Below, in pieces: positions 1 to 8,926 of a stretch of 64,000 nt of DNA (position 1 is the stretch's first letter; the number at the start of each line of letters is the position of its first letter). A program made the translations under genes and the position numbers. Under the pieces are notes generated by a model, which ran no database searches, was not told where the DNA came from, and worked only from the letters and a program-made list of their open reading frames with translations. The stretch comes from Cupriavidus metallidurans CH34 (GTDB lineage: Bacteria; Pseudomonadota; Gammaproteobacteria; Burkholderiales; Burkholderiaceae), in NCBI RefSeq assembly GCF_000196015.1, contig NC_007974.2, positions 1,860,001 through 1,924,000 on the forward strand. The letters are read 5' to 3'.

Positions 1-894
1 ATGCAGGAGCGCATGGCCGAGATCCAGTTCCGCCATGCCAGCGGTGCCCTGGCCGGCAAGCTGGGCCAGAACCGACCTACCGAGACCTTCACCGAAGGCA
101 TCACGGTCGGGCAGGGCGATCGGCGCGCCGAGATTTTGTGGGCGCCATCGGAGACCGATGATGCCGTCGCCGTCTGGCTGCCCGGAAGCCGGTTGCTCTA
201 CGGCGGCCCCGCCGTGATCGACTCCATCCCGAATGTCGGCACACCGTTCCGCACCATGCGCGACACCGTGCGCTGGGCGGAGACGCTCGAACGACTGGCC
301 AGCCTGCGCCCCGAAACCGTCGTCCGTGAATTTGGCCCTTCCCTGCAAGGCGAGGACACTTGCCAGCACGTACTGCTGCACACCGCCAAGGCACTGCGCT
401 GGATGCGCGAAGAGGTGGTGCGACTGATGAACGCGGGCTGCAACGAGCGTGAGATGCTGGCCGCGCTGCAACCACCACCGGATCTGTTCGAGCAGCCGTG
501 GATGCAGCCTACCTACGGCGACCCGACCTATATCGCCCGCGACATCTACCGCTCCGAAAATGGCTGGTGGGATCGCAACGCCACGACGCTGCATCCGGCC
601 GCACCGCAAACGGTAGCCGCCGAGATCGCAGCGGCCATCGCCGATCACGGCGCGATCGTGCGGCACGCCCGCGGACTGGCGGATCGCGGCGAGATCCAGT
701 TGGCCCTGCATGTGATCGACCTGCTGGCACAGGCATCCGGCGATGCTCCGCATGTCGTGGAGGCTCGCCAGCTCAAGGCCGAATGGCTGCGCGCCCGCTC
801 GAAACAGGTGCGCAGCTATGTGTCGCGCAGCCTCTACGTCGCGGCGGCCATGGTCCTGGAAAGCGGCTCGGACGACAACTTCGGCATCCACTAG
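1..894 (+). CDS. Alkylsulfatase-like MBL-fold hydrolase, C-terminal part
   Basis: The reading frame is open from the first base, so the ATG at position 1 may be an internal methionine. What is visible is the end of a metallo-beta-lactamase fold (LPGSRLLYGGPAVIDS, about residues 60-75) followed by the helical dimerisation domain of alkylsulfatases (about residues 115-285), with the family hallmark GWWDRN near 188-193 followed by LHP. Family members of the SdsA1/BDS1 type hydrolyse sulfate esters. The N-terminal HxHxDH zinc motif must lie upstream of the window. The protein ends straight after the dimerisation domain, so the SCP2-like C-terminal domain of long alkylsulfatases is absent; this fits the shorter MBL subgroup. 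It is followed 9 bp later by a Bug gene on the same strand, so the three genes up to 3249 probably form one unit. Substrate unknown. Confidence 0.8.
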   Translation: MQERMAEIQFRHASGALAGKLGQNRPTETFTEGITVGQGDRRAEILWAPSETDDAVAVWLPGSRLLYGGPAVIDSIPNVGTPFRTMRDTVRWAETLERLASLRPETVVREFGPSLQGEDTCQHVLLHTAKALRWMREEVVRLMNAGCNEREMLAALQPPPDLFEQPWMQPTYGDPTYIARDIYRSENGWWDRNATTLHPAAPQTVAAEIAAAIADHGAIVRHARGLADRGEIQLALHVIDLLAQASGDAPHVVEARQLKAEWLRARSKQVRSYVSRSLYVAAAMVLESGSDDNFGIH

Positions 895-903
895 GAGCCC
901 GCC

Positions 904-1929
904 ATGCCGTTCCCACAGTCTGTTGATGCCATTGCCAACGACATCGCCGACCATCGCCGGCGCAATACATTGCGCCTGCTCGCGATGCTGGGTCTGGGCG
1001 TCGCGCTGCGCCCCGCTGGCGCGGCCGCAACCTGGCCCTCGCGCCCTATCCGCCTGGTGGTGCCCGCTTCAGCCGGAAGCGGCCCCGATCTTTTCGCCCG
1101 ACCGCTGGCTGAAATGATCGGCAAGCGGCTCGGCCAATCGTTCGTGATCGACAACAAGCCGGGCGCCACCGGCATCATCGGCAACGACATCGTCGCCAAG
1201 GCCGCGCCGGACGGTCAGACCCTGCTGTTCACTTACGCCGCCACGGTGGTCATCAACCAGACGCTGCAGCCAAAGATGCCGTACGACGGGCTGCGCGACC
1301 TCGCACCCATCGCCCAGATCGGCGCAGGCGGTAACTTCCTTGTGGTCGCGCCCGACTTCCCCGCCCGCAACCTCAAGGAGTTCGTCGCGCACATACGCGC
1401 GCGGCCGGATGTCTATGACTACGCGTCCTGGGGCATCGGATCGGGCGGCCATCTGACGATGGAGGCCCTGAAGATGCAGACGGGCATCCGCCTGCGGCAC
1501 GTGCCCTACAAGACGGTGCCGCAGATCCTGAACGACATGCAGGGCGGCGTCGTGCGCGTGGCCTTCGTCGACACCTCATCGTCGCTGCCATTGCTTCGCG
1601 CGGGAAAGCTGCGCGCGCTGGCTATCAGCGGCACACGGCGCGGCTCCGCCTCTCCCGAGGTGCCCACGATGACCGAGCAAGGCTTTCCGTTCGACACCAA
1701 CAGCTGGTACGGCATGTTCGCGCCAGCCGGCACCCCCGACGCGATCGTGCAACGGCTCAACGCGGAAGTTAACCTCGCACTTGCCAGCGCCGAAATGCGC
1801 GAACGTTTCATGCAGTTGAACATGGCCGATCCGCCGATCAGGACCGCCGCGCAATTCGCGCAGACCGTGCGCGATGACGTGACGGCGTGGGGCAACGTGA
1901 TCCGCGCCAACCACATCACCGTGGACTGA
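904..1929 (+). CDS. Tripartite tricarboxylate transporter (Bug/TctC family) substrate-binding protein
   Basis: A 341-residue protein with a basic then hydrophobic N-terminus (about residues 18-41, ending near RPAGAAA) that reads as an export signal. The mature part starts WPSRPIRLVVP, the normal opening of Bug proteins, and carries the ligand-loop signature VIDNKPGATGIIG near residue 80. Bug proteins are periplasmic receptors, usually for carboxylates, and are strongly expanded in Burkholderiales, where many are orphans without TctA/TctB membrane partners. No TctAB is seen here. It sits between the alkylsulfatase-like hydrolase and a DUF1254 protein, which suggests binding of a substrate or product of that group, but no ligand can be read from sequence. 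Confidence 0.93.
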   Translation: MPFPQSVDAIANDIADHRRRNTLRLLAMLGLGVALRPAGAAATWPSRPIRLVVPASAGSGPDLFARPLAEMIGKRLGQSFVIDNKPGATGIIGNDIVAKAAPDGQTLLFTYAATVVINQTLQPKMPYDGLRDLAPIAQIGAGGNFLVVAPDFPARNLKEFVAHIRARPDVYDYASWGIGSGGHLTMEALKMQTGIRLRHVPYKTVPQILNDMQGGVVRVAFVDTSSSLPLLRAGKLRALAISGTRRGSASPEVPTMTEQGFPFDTNSWYGMFAPAGTPDAIVQRLNAEVNLALASAEMRERFMQLNMADPPIRTAAQFAQTVRDDVTAWGNVIRANHITVD

Positions 1930-1950
1930 CCATCGAAACCCGAAGACACC

Positions 1951-3249
1951 ATGACCCTGAACGCCACCACACTTGACCAGCGTATTGGCGACGCCTTCGT
2001 CTACACCTTCCCCTTGCATGACGTGGCGCGTACGCGCTGGCGCCTCACACAGCAGGAAGCCACGCGCGGCAAGCCGCCCAACCGGCTGCATCACAGCCGG
2101 CACCTGCTGGACGATCGCGCCCGGCAGGTGACAATGCCCAATAACGACACGTTGTACTCGTCGGCGTGGCTCGACCTGTCCGACGCACCCGTGACGCTGG
2201 CGATGCCTGACATGGGTGACCGCTACTACAGCGTGGCACTGCTCGATGCCTTCACAAACAACTTCGCCTGCCTGGGCCCGCGCACCAACGGCCCTGGTGC
2301 CCACACGTTCGTGATAGCTGGCCCGGCACACCATGCCAGCGCGGCAAAGGCGCTACCGGTCGGCGCGACGCTGGTCCGGGCGCCTTGCAACGATGTCTGG
2401 CTGCTGACGCGCACGCTCATCGACGGCGAACACGATGCGCCCGCCGTGCATGCACTTCAGGAGCAGATGCAGCTGCAGGCCAGCACCAGGGAACCCGAAC
2501 GGTTCGTCACCACACCCGACGAATCCAGTCCGGCGGCATATCTGTCGCTCGTCAACGAGGCCCTGGCGCGCAACGGCGTACCCGCCGAGGAACAGTTCAT
2601 GGTCGACGGGTGGGCCGATCTTGGCATCCGGGGTGGCTCGCTGGATGCATGGAGCACGCTCGATCCGCAGGTGCGCGATGCCTGGACACGACTGTGGCCG
2701 GCGCTGCGCCACCGGCTCGAACACCCGCCCAAGGGCAGCATCCGTCGAAGCGGCCCCAAGGGCTCGTGGCTCAGCGGCACGGACCACATCGGCAACTTTG
2801 GCAAGGACTACGTGTACCGCGCCTACATCGCGCTCGTCGGACTCGGCGCGCTAGAGCGCGCGGAGGCAATCTATGCAACCGCCCAGGTGGATGGCGACGG
2901 ACAGGCATTCGACGGTGGGCACCGCTATCGGCTGCACGTGCCGGCGAACATGCCCGTCGACGCATTCTGGTCGTTGTCGATGTACGAGTTCGAACCGGAT
3001 GGCCGGCGCTTCTTCACGGCCAACCCGATCCGCCGTTATGCGATTGGGGACCGCACGCCCGGACTGATCCGCAATGCGGACGGATCGCTCGACATCGCCA
3101 TCCAGCACGCGCAACCCGAGGCCGGTACCGCCAATTGGCTGCCCGCGCCTGCTGGCCGGTTCTCGATGGCCCTGCGGTACTACCACCCGCAGGCCGACCT
3201 GATCGAGCACCGGTTCGTGATGGCGGACACGGAGCGCGTCGCCGGGTAA
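1951..3249 (+). CDS. DUF1254/DUF1214 domain protein
   Basis: A 432-residue protein. The N-terminal half has DUF1254 features (NNDTLYSSAWLDLSDAPVTL near residue 66 and a GDRYYSVALLDAFTNNFA segment); the C-terminal part is DUF1214 (FWSLSMYEFEPDGRRFFTANP near residue 335, then NWLPAPAGRFSMALRYYHP). No signal peptide is evident, unlike the two relatives at 59790 and 60901. The biochemical role of the family is not established. It starts 21 bp after the Bug stop and is probably cotranscribed. The association of a DUF1254 protein with a hydrolase recurs at the far end of this window. Confidence 0.88.
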   Translation: MTLNATTLDQRIGDAFVYTFPLHDVARTRWRLTQQEATRGKPPNRLHHSRHLLDDRARQVTMPNNDTLYSSAWLDLSDAPVTLAMPDMGDRYYSVALLDAFTNNFACLGPRTNGPGAHTFVIAGPAHHASAAKALPVGATLVRAPCNDVWLLTRTLIDGEHDAPAVHALQEQMQLQASTREPERFVTTPDESSPAAYLSLVNEALARNGVPAEEQFMVDGWADLGIRGGSLDAWSTLDPQVRDAWTRLWPALRHRLEHPPKGSIRRSGPKGSWLSGTDHIGNFGKDYVYRAYIALVGLGALERAEAIYATAQVDGDGQAFDGGHRYRLHVPANMPVDAFWSLSMYEFEPDGRRFFTANPIRRYAIGDRTPGLIRNADGSLDIAIQHAQPEAGTANWLPAPAGRFSMALRYYHPQADLIEHRFVMADTERVAG

Positions 3250-3477
3250 CCGGGGCGGGGTGGTCCGATGCGTCGGTGCCCCGCCTGACGGCCGTCAGAA
3301 CGCGCCGCCCTTGCAGTCGCCCGGCAGGTTCCTTTAAGAAGCTTGCGCATCTCGCTGTCGCGCAAGCGGGGCACGGCCCGCCCATAGGGGTTGGAATCAT
3401 TTTCCGGCGTCATCGCATCGGCGAATCCCCGATTCGTTTTCATATATTAGTGAGCGATTGGCGCTGCCTGCCCGTAC

Positions 3478-3660
3478 TCAGAAGCGAACATTGAGCGTGC
3501 CCTGGACGCCATGGTCCTGGGCATTGCCAGCGATCTGCCCCTGATAGGCCAGACCCAGCGTTGCCATGCGGCCGACCTTGACGTCAAATCCGGCCTCGAT
3601 CACGGCGCTGTCCTTGGCGATCGGCACCCCGGCCACGGCAAAGGCGCCGAGAACCGTGGG
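3478..3660 (-). pseudogene. Autotransporter beta-barrel C-terminal remnant
   Basis: Read on the minus strand, the frame ending at the TGA at 3478-3480 translates to the last barrel strands of a classical autotransporter: FAVAGVPIAKDSAVIEAGFD, then KVGRMATLGLAYQGQIAG, then DHGVQGTLNVRF and stop. The terminal aromatic residue is the usual barrel-assembly signal. Homology fades upstream of about 3660, where the frame soon meets a TAG. No passenger domain or start is present, so this is a relic. A different autotransporter end lies at 7420-7690 on the other strand. Confidence 0.75.
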
Positions 3661-3849
3661 AGTCGTGCGGTGCCTGGTGGTATCGGGAGGGCGCTATACC
3701 GCGCGCCGGTGCCAATGGCGTCTTTCCGTCCGTCCGCCGCGCGGGGATGGGAGTTGTCCCGATTCGACTTGCTGCGCTGTGTCGGTGGCAGGCTGGCGGC
3801 CGCAACGCTTGATGATTCGCTTCAGATTCATGACGACTTCCCCGGAGCC

Positions 3850-3897
3850 GGTGGCCAAGTCGATGACCGACTCGATGACCAACTTGATGACCAATGG
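3850..3897. repeat. 12-bp tandem repeat, four units
   Basis: Units at 3850, 3862, 3874 and 3886 (for example GATGACCGACTC and GATGACCAACTT). Read on the minus strand the consensus is close to GGTCATCRASTY, almost the same as the repeat at 48299-48334. It lies in non-coding DNA. Confidence 0.75.
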
Positions 3898-4068
3898 CAT
3901 ACACGCCGTGTGCGTGACCCGGCGTGGTGCGGTGTTTGGAATAGGAATGCGTAACCTGGCAGCCGGGATGTCCGGTCTGCCACCCGTGCCCTGACCGTGT
4001 CTTGGACGTGTCTTGAGGCAGGAGGCAATTAGATAAGTGACGGCAACGCCTGCCTATCACTACAAACT

Positions 4069-4129
4069 GGTATTTCGCCGCGATGCGCCAGCAGGGCGAC
4101 GGCACCACCGCGAATCCCGGCGAAATACC
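4069..4129. promoter_or_regulatory. Inverted repeat upstream of the two-component genes
   Basis: GGTATTTCGCCG at 4069-4080 and its exact reverse complement CGGCGAAATACC at 4118-4129 are separated by 37 bp, 90 bp before the response regulator start. It may be a pair of operator half-sites or a stem in the leader; there is no T-run to support a terminator. Function is inferred only from position. Confidence 0.5.
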
Positions 4130-4219
4130 CCCACTAAATACTGGTTTCAAGGGATGGCCCGGTGTGGTCGGCGCGCCGCATAATGCGCGCTGATTCGTCT
4201 CTTCTGGGAGCCCGGGCCG

Positions 4220-4915
4220 ATGCCCTTGCGCACGCTTGCCGCCGATCTGACCTTGCCTGCGCCGGCGTTGCTGGTGGAGGACGACCCATTGGTCTCTCGC
4301 CGGCTGGAGAACCTGCTGCAACAGCTCGGCTATGCGCCAGATGCGCTTGTACTGGCCGCTTCGCTGGCCGAAGCACGCGCCCGCGTGACGGACCAGCCCG
4401 TGGCGCTGGCACTGGTGGACCTGGGCCTGCCCGATGGCAGCGGCATCGACCTGATCGCCGAGTTGCGCGCGGCCGACCCCGGACTGGGCATTCTCGTGAT
4501 TTCCGCATGGAGCACCCAGGATGCGATCCTGGCCGCCCTGCGTGCCGGGGCCACCGGCTACGTGGTCAAGGAACGCGACGATCTTGAAGTTGCACTGGCC
4601 CTGCGCAGCGTGCTGCGCGGCGGCGCGCCCATCGACCCGTTCATCGCCCGGCGCATCATTGAGGAACTGCATCCCGGCCCGAGCGAGTCGGCCAATGCCC
4701 AGACACCCGAACCATCGACCGAACGCCTGAGCCCGCGCGAACACCAGATCCTGCGACTGGTGGCAGATGGGCTGGGCAACCGCGAGATCGCCGAGCGCCT
4801 GTTCCTCTCGCGCTACACCGTGGAATGCCACATCAAGCATATCTATCGCAAGCTCGCCGTCTCGTCGCGCACCAGGGCGATCAACGCGGCGCGCTCGCGT
4901 GGCTTGCTGGGATGA
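4220..4915 (+). CDS. NarL/FixJ-family response regulator
   Basis: A 231-residue protein: receiver domain at about residues 14-130 and LuxR-type helix-turn-helix at about 165-228. The acidic pocket is VEDD at 19-22, the phospho-acceptor is D67 (ALVDLGLPDGSG), and the conserved lysine is in GYVVKERDD. The HTH shows LSPREHQILRLVADGLGNRE and LFLSRYTVECHIKHIYRKL, typical of the class. Its stop overlaps the kinase start (ATGA, 4912-4915), so the two are translationally coupled and form a two-component pair. Targets are unknown; the inverted repeat at 4069-4129 could be autoregulatory. Confidence 0.95.
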   Translation: MPLRTLAADLTLPAPALLVEDDPLVSRRLENLLQQLGYAPDALVLAASLAEARARVTDQPVALALVDLGLPDGSGIDLIAELRAADPGLGILVISAWSTQDAILAALRAGATGYVVKERDDLEVALALRSVLRGGAPIDPFIARRIIEELHPGPSESANAQTPEPSTERLSPREHQILRLVADGLGNREIAERLFLSRYTVECHIKHIYRKLAVSSRTRAINAARSRGLLG

Positions 4916-6834
4916 AGCGCTGGCTCGCCTGCCTCGCGCACCTCGTGCTGTGGCTGGTTGCGGCGTCGGCCTGGGCGCAGACACCAACGGCCCAATGTTC
5001 GGTGCGCATCCTCACCGTCAGCACGGCCGAAGCGGGCCCACACGGCGCGCGCCCCGATCCCTCGCAGTGGCGCTCGGTCACATTGCCCGACGACTGGAAC
5101 CGCCGCCAGCCCGGCTTCGGCGGCAGCGTCTGGTATCGCATCGACTGGCAGCGCGAATGCCCGGGCACACTGCGCGAACCGGTCGCGCTGGTACTGCAAT
5201 CGGTGGTGATGGCGGGCGAAGCCTTCATCAACGACGAGCCGCTGTGGCGCGACGCGCAACTCATCGAGCCGCTGTCGCGGAGCTGGAACCTGCCGCGCCA
5301 TTGGCGCCTGCCCGAAGCCTGGATTCATGACGGCGTGAACACGCTCTGGGTGCGCGTGGTGGGTGTGGCCGGGCAGTCCTTGGGGCTGGGGCCGGTCTTC
5401 GTTGGCGATTCGCTGGCGATGCAGCAGCGCTATGACGAAATCTGGTGGCGCCATCGCACGCTGTTCATGATCAACATCATCGTCTCGGGCGTGATGGCGG
5501 CACTGTTCTTCTGCATCTGGGTGGTGCGGCGCGAGCAGACCGCTTATGGCTGGTACGCGCTCATGTACCTGTTCTGGGTACTGTTCATCGCCAACGTGCT
5601 GGTGACCACCCCCTGGCCATGGCACAGTACGCTGACGGTGGCGCGTTTCAACACCATGGCGCTGCTGTTGTCCATCGCCTGCTTCTGTGTGTTCACCTGG
5701 CGCTTTGGCGGGCAGCACCTGCCGCGCATCGAACGGGCACTGTGGTGGATCACCGGCATACTGCTGGCCACCCAGGTGGTGGTGCCGGATGCGTACGTGG
5801 GTCATGCGCAGTTGGTGGGCGTCATGGTTGCCGCCGCGATCTTCTACCTCAATGGCCTGCAGTTTCCGTTCCATGCGCTGCGCACACGCCAGCGGGAACA
5901 CGCGCTGCTGGCAGGCTGCCTGCTGATCCTGCTAGCCGCCAGCCTGCACGACCTCCTGCTGTTGCTGGCCGTTCTCCGCGGGTCGTACCCAATCTCGCCT
6001 TACACCAGCATTGTGGTCACCCTATGCCTATCCGGCATCCTGGGGCTGCGCCACGCGCACAACGTACGTCGTATCGAGCAGTTCAACCAGGAACTGGCCG
6101 ACGGCATCACCGATGCCCGCGCCGAACTGGCCACGACCCTGGCGCGCGAGCACGCGCTGACGCTGGGCAACACCCGTCTGCAAGAACGCCTGCAGATCGC
6201 GCACGACCTGCATGACGGCGTGGGCGGATCGCTGGTGCACATGATGGCCCTGGTCGAACAGAGCGAGGCACCGCTGCAGCGCCAGCAAGTGCTTTCCATG
6301 CTCAAGCTGATTCGCGATGACCTGCGCCAGACCATCGACAGCAGCGCCAGTGTTGGCGTCGAGGTACCGGCGACGCCACTGGAATGGATCGCGCCTCTGC
6401 GCTACCGCTTTACGGAGCTGTTCGACGAACTGGGCATCGCCATCGACTGGCAGTGCCCCGCCCAGTGGCGGACACCGCCCTCCGCCCTGCAATGCCTGGC
6501 GCTGATCCGCCTGCTGGAAGAGTCACTGACCAACGTTGTCAAGCACAGCCGCGCGCGGCGCGTGCGCGTTTGCCTGGAACTCCCCGACGCCAATCGGCTG
6601 TTGCTGAGCATCGACGACGACGGCGTCGGCTTCGACGTCGCGGCGGTGCGGCAGGCCGGCATGAGCGTGGGGATGCGCAGCATGCACCTGCGCATCGCGC
6701 GCGTGGGCGGCACACTGACCGTGAGCTCGCAGCCAGGCCACACCATGCTGAAAGCTGAACTGGCACTCAAACCCACCCAGCCGCCACAAACGGACGGCGA
6801 AGACACTCCCAAGGCACTGCAAGCGTCGTTGTAA
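4912..6834 (+). CDS. Membrane sensor histidine kinase (HisKA_3 type) with 7TM sensor
   Basis: A 640-residue protein. The ATG at 4912 is chosen because it begins a clean signal peptide (MKRWLACLAHLVLWLVAASA) and overlaps the regulator stop by 4 bp; the longer frame from 4825 lies inside the regulator gene. Next comes a periplasmic beta-rich domain (about 25-170), then about seven hydrophobic segments (about 180-390), resembling the 7TMR-DISM layout. A linker precedes the HisKA_3 box with phospho-acceptor H431 (QIAHDLHDGVGGSL). The HATPase domain has an N-box (LLEESLTNVVKHSRA) and IDDDGVGFD. It should phosphorylate the upstream NarL-type regulator. The periplasmic fold suggests small-molecule or carbohydrate sensing, but the ligand is unknown. 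Confidence 0.93.
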   Translation: MKRWLACLAHLVLWLVAASAWAQTPTAQCSVRILTVSTAEAGPHGARPDPSQWRSVTLPDDWNRRQPGFGGSVWYRIDWQRECPGTLREPVALVLQSVVMAGEAFINDEPLWRDAQLIEPLSRSWNLPRHWRLPEAWIHDGVNTLWVRVVGVAGQSLGLGPVFVGDSLAMQQRYDEIWWRHRTLFMINIIVSGVMAALFFCIWVVRREQTAYGWYALMYLFWVLFIANVLVTTPWPWHSTLTVARFNTMALLLSIACFCVFTWRFGGQHLPRIERALWWITGILLATQVVVPDAYVGHAQLVGVMVAAAIFYLNGLQFPFHALRTRQREHALLAGCLLILLAASLHDLLLLLAVLRGSYPISPYTSIVVTLCLSGILGLRHAHNVRRIEQFNQELADGITDARAELATTLAREHALTLGNTRLQERLQIAHDLHDGVGGSLVHMMALVEQSEAPLQRQQVLSMLKLIRDDLRQTIDSSASVGVEVPATPLEWIAPLRYRFTELFDELGIAIDWQCPAQWRTPPSALQCLALIRLLEESLTNVVKHSRARRVRVCLELPDANRLLLSIDDDGVGFDVAAVRQAGMSVGMRSMHLRIARVGGTLTVSSQPGHTMLKAELALKPTQPPQTDGEDTPKALQASL

Positions 6835-7013
6835 AGCACGGGGCGCTGCCTTCCGCGTCACTACTCGCGCAACGTCGGACAATCACTGACAGCATCCATC
6901 GCCCGCGCGACCTATAAGAAGAGTTGAAGATTCATTCGGCAACGCGGTCGCGCTGCCGACGTCTGGATGCACTCGCGCATCCTTGCGAGTTTCAACCTGG
7001 AGGAGGTATCGCG

Positions 7014-7331
7014 ATGACGAATCGAAGGCGATTTTTATCGAGTATTTCGGGAGTTGTTCTGGCCACCGTGGCCGGGGTTGATGGCAAGGCGGAAGCGCAA
7101 ACTACTGCGAAACTGGATGAGAAGGACCCTCAAGCGGTAGCGCTGGGATACAAGCACGATACAAGCAAGGTCGACAAAGCCAAATTCGCGAAACACGACG
7201 TCAGTCAGAAGTGCAGCAATTGCCAGCTATACCAGGGCAAGCCAGGCGATGCATGGGGGCCCTGTCCAATCTTCGCCGGCAAGCAGGTCTCCGCGAATGG
7301 ATGGTGTAACTCGTATGTGAAGAAGGCTTGA
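7014..7331 (+). CDS. High-potential iron-sulfur protein (HiPIP)
   Basis: A 105-residue protein. The ATG at 7014 is preceded by a strong GGAGGAGG ribosome site (6999-7006). A twin-arginine signal (MTNRRRFLSSISGVVLATVA) is followed by a small domain with four cysteines, C67, C70, C84 and C98, in the HiPIP pattern CX2C...C...C, plus the conserved Gly/Trp around GDAWGPCPIF. HiPIPs hold one [4Fe-4S] cluster at high potential and carry electrons in the periplasm. It stands alone, about 180 bp after the sensor kinase, with no obvious redox partner nearby. Confidence 0.93.
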   Translation: MTNRRRFLSSISGVVLATVAGVDGKAEAQTTAKLDEKDPQAVALGYKHDTSKVDKAKFAKHDVSQKCSNCQLYQGKPGDAWGPCPIFAGKQVSANGWCNSYVKKA

Positions 7332-7419
7332 TCCACGCAGTATTGACTTGGAGGATTCGCACGATAAGACGCCTCGAACTCCCCCCTTTTTAATCTCGCG
7401 CGATTCTTGGTCGAAGCGA

Positions 7420-7690
7420 GGTGAGAGTCCTGGTATGTGCGCGAGGAAGGCAAGACCAAGTGGCAGCCTTACCTGACGCTGAACTGGTGGCACACCGGTG
7501 TGTCCAGCAACATCTCGTTCAACGAACTACCGCTGGGCAGCATGTATCCGAGCAACCGCTATGAGGTGAAAATTGGTGCCAATGCCCAGTTCAGCAAGCG
7601 CTGGACTGGATGGACCAATGTGTCGGGGCGTGGGGCGCGCAGAGCTTCTACCACTACGCGCTGCGTGTGGGCGTGAAGTACACTTGGTAG
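7420..7690 (+). pseudogene. Autotransporter C-terminal remnant with frameshift
   Basis: The translation WYVREEGKTKWQPYLTLNWW, then SSNISFNELPLGSMYPSNRY, then KIGANAQFSKRWTGWTNVSG is the last part of a pertactin-type autotransporter barrel. At about 7625 the frame slips; the neighbouring frame continues WGAQSFYHYALRVGVKYTW to the TAG at 7688-7690, a correct barrel end. The upstream part of the gene is gone. It abuts another fragment, of a LysR gene, at about 7690. Confidence 0.8.
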
Positions 7691-8138
7691 GCCGTTCTCG
7701 GGCGACGCGCTCGCCATGTCGCAGCCAGGTGTCAGTCGTGCGATTGCGCGCCGCGAAGAACAACTCGGGTTGCGGCTCTTCGACCGTACTACGCGCTCCA
7801 TTCCGATGACTGATGAGGGTCGATCGTTTTACGAGCAGGTCATACCGTTGATCGCAACCCTCGACGCCATCACTGCGTCAGCAAGCGGAAGTGCGAAGAC
7901 TATCAATGGGCGCCTTCGCGTCAACATCGACCCGTTCCTCTCTCGGCTGATGCTAGGTTCGCGGCTTGGGGCGTTCCTGCAACGTCACCCCGACTTGCAA
8001 CTCGAGTTGATTACGCGCGACGAGCTAGGCGACATGATCACGGATGGCTTCGATGTGGCGATACGATTCGGCGGTCATGCCCGCCGATACGCGTCAAGCT
8101 ACCCTTCGGCCGCTTGCATCACGGAGGACCTCGCCTAG
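7691..8138 (+). pseudogene. LysR-family regulator fragment
   Basis: The frame from 7716 starts in the middle of a LysR helix-turn-helix (MSQPGVSRAIARREEQLGLR, then LFDRTTRSIPMTDEGRSFYE) and continues into the substrate-binding domain (GRLRVNIDPFLSRLMLGSRL, then HPDLQLELITRDELGDMITD, then GFDVAIRFGG). The first helices of the HTH are missing at the 5' junction with the autotransporter relic, and the protein loses similarity after residue 120 and stops at 140, less than half the usual 300. It is unlikely to act as a regulator. Confidence 0.75.
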
Positions 8139-8210
8139 ACTGCCGGCTTCTGCAAAGCGGCAATCTCCCGGTATGATGCCCGCCAGGCATGGATTTTCTC
8201 CACTCGAACC

Positions 8211-8585
8211 ATGAAAACAAAGGTAAGGGCCACCGTAGTTTGCGCGCGCGGCGACCGCGTGCTACTGGTTTCAAAGGACGGCAGCAGATGGGCGCTACCG
8301 GGTGGCCGTCCGACAAAGAACGAGACGTTTGCTGACGCAGCAGGCCGGGAACTTCTGGAGGAGACCACGTTACTGGCTCGCGGGCTCGGATTCTTGTTTC
8401 AAGTCGTTGGCGCAACCACCGTGCACCACGTCTTCGTCGCGAATATTGGGAAATCGGCCGTGCCGAAGCCAAGCAAGGAAATCCAGGGCTGCCAGTGGTT
8501 TTCGCAAGCCGAGTTGGGAAAGATCATCATTAGCCCAACGACCCGTCACATCATTGAGAGCGTCTGGGCGGAGCGCCAGCGTTAG
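8211..8585 (+). CDS. NUDIX hydrolase
   Basis: A 124-residue protein with a Nudix box at residues 32-51 (GRPTKNETFADAAGRELLEE, matching GX5EX7REUXEE; the last glycine position is threonine). The family hydrolyses nucleoside diphosphates linked to another group, using Mg2+ held by the box glutamates. Short length and a plain N-terminus suggest a stand-alone cytoplasmic housekeeping or damage-sanitising enzyme; the substrate cannot be assigned. It follows the LysR fragment and is likely expressed by itself. Confidence 0.88.
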   Translation: MKTKVRATVVCARGDRVLLVSKDGSRWALPGGRPTKNETFADAAGRELLEETTLLARGLGFLFQVVGATTVHHVFVANIGKSAVPKPSKEIQGCQWFSQAELGKIIISPTTRHIIESVWAERQR

Positions 8586-8591
8586 AACTCG

Positions 8592-8865
8592 GTGCAGACC
8601 ACTTGCGGACATTCGCTGCTCCGTGCGCAAATTCAAACTGGCGCGAGCGACGGGAATGCCCATGCTGCACGCATTAGCCTACAGGCTGGCAACTGCGCCA
8701 GCGATGCGGCCGGACTCGCCAGCATCGTCCAAATTTCGAAGGGCCGATTCTGACAGTCGCCAGCCGCTACCAATCACTTTAGCCGGGCCAGGGCCACCGC
8801 GGCGGCCTTGCACAATTGCTTGCTCTTCTGTACCCATCGCGCCGCACCTATTTCGTCGTCACGAA
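8592..8865. other. Gap between Nudix gene and cold-shock terminator
   Basis: About 280 bp with no recognisable gene, repeat or RNA. Confidence 0.5.
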
Positions 8866-8903
8866 ATAGAAAAAGCCCCGCCGGTTTTCTCCCGGCAGGG
8901 CTT
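8866..8903 (-). terminator. Rho-independent terminator of the cold-shock gene
   Basis: On the minus strand a 12-bp stem, AAGCCCTGCCGG paired with CCGGCGGGGCTT (one G-U pair) with a 7-base loop, is followed by TTTTTCTATTT. It lies about 25 bp after the cold-shock stop codon. Confidence 0.9.
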
Positions 8904-8926
8904 CTTGCGCAACTTCGAGGGCTACC

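Larger units (their letters stand above)
3250..4219. other. Intergenic region with decayed sequence
   Basis: Nearly 1 kb without a convincing gene. It holds the C-terminal remnant of an autotransporter on the minus strand (3478-3660), a 12-bp tandem repeat (3850-3897) and a 12-bp perfect inverted repeat (4069-4129). Open frames here are short and do not resemble proteins. Confidence 0.6.

Noticed and set aside
3850..3897. 12-bp repeats as a possible plasmid iteron origin
   Set aside because: Only four degenerate units, and no rep or par gene is near; the same repeat at 48 kb also lacks replication genes.
3584..4987. A 467-residue minus-strand frame across the autotransporter remnant and response regulator
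   Set aside because: It is antisense to the well-supported response regulator and in a different frame from the autotransporter relic.
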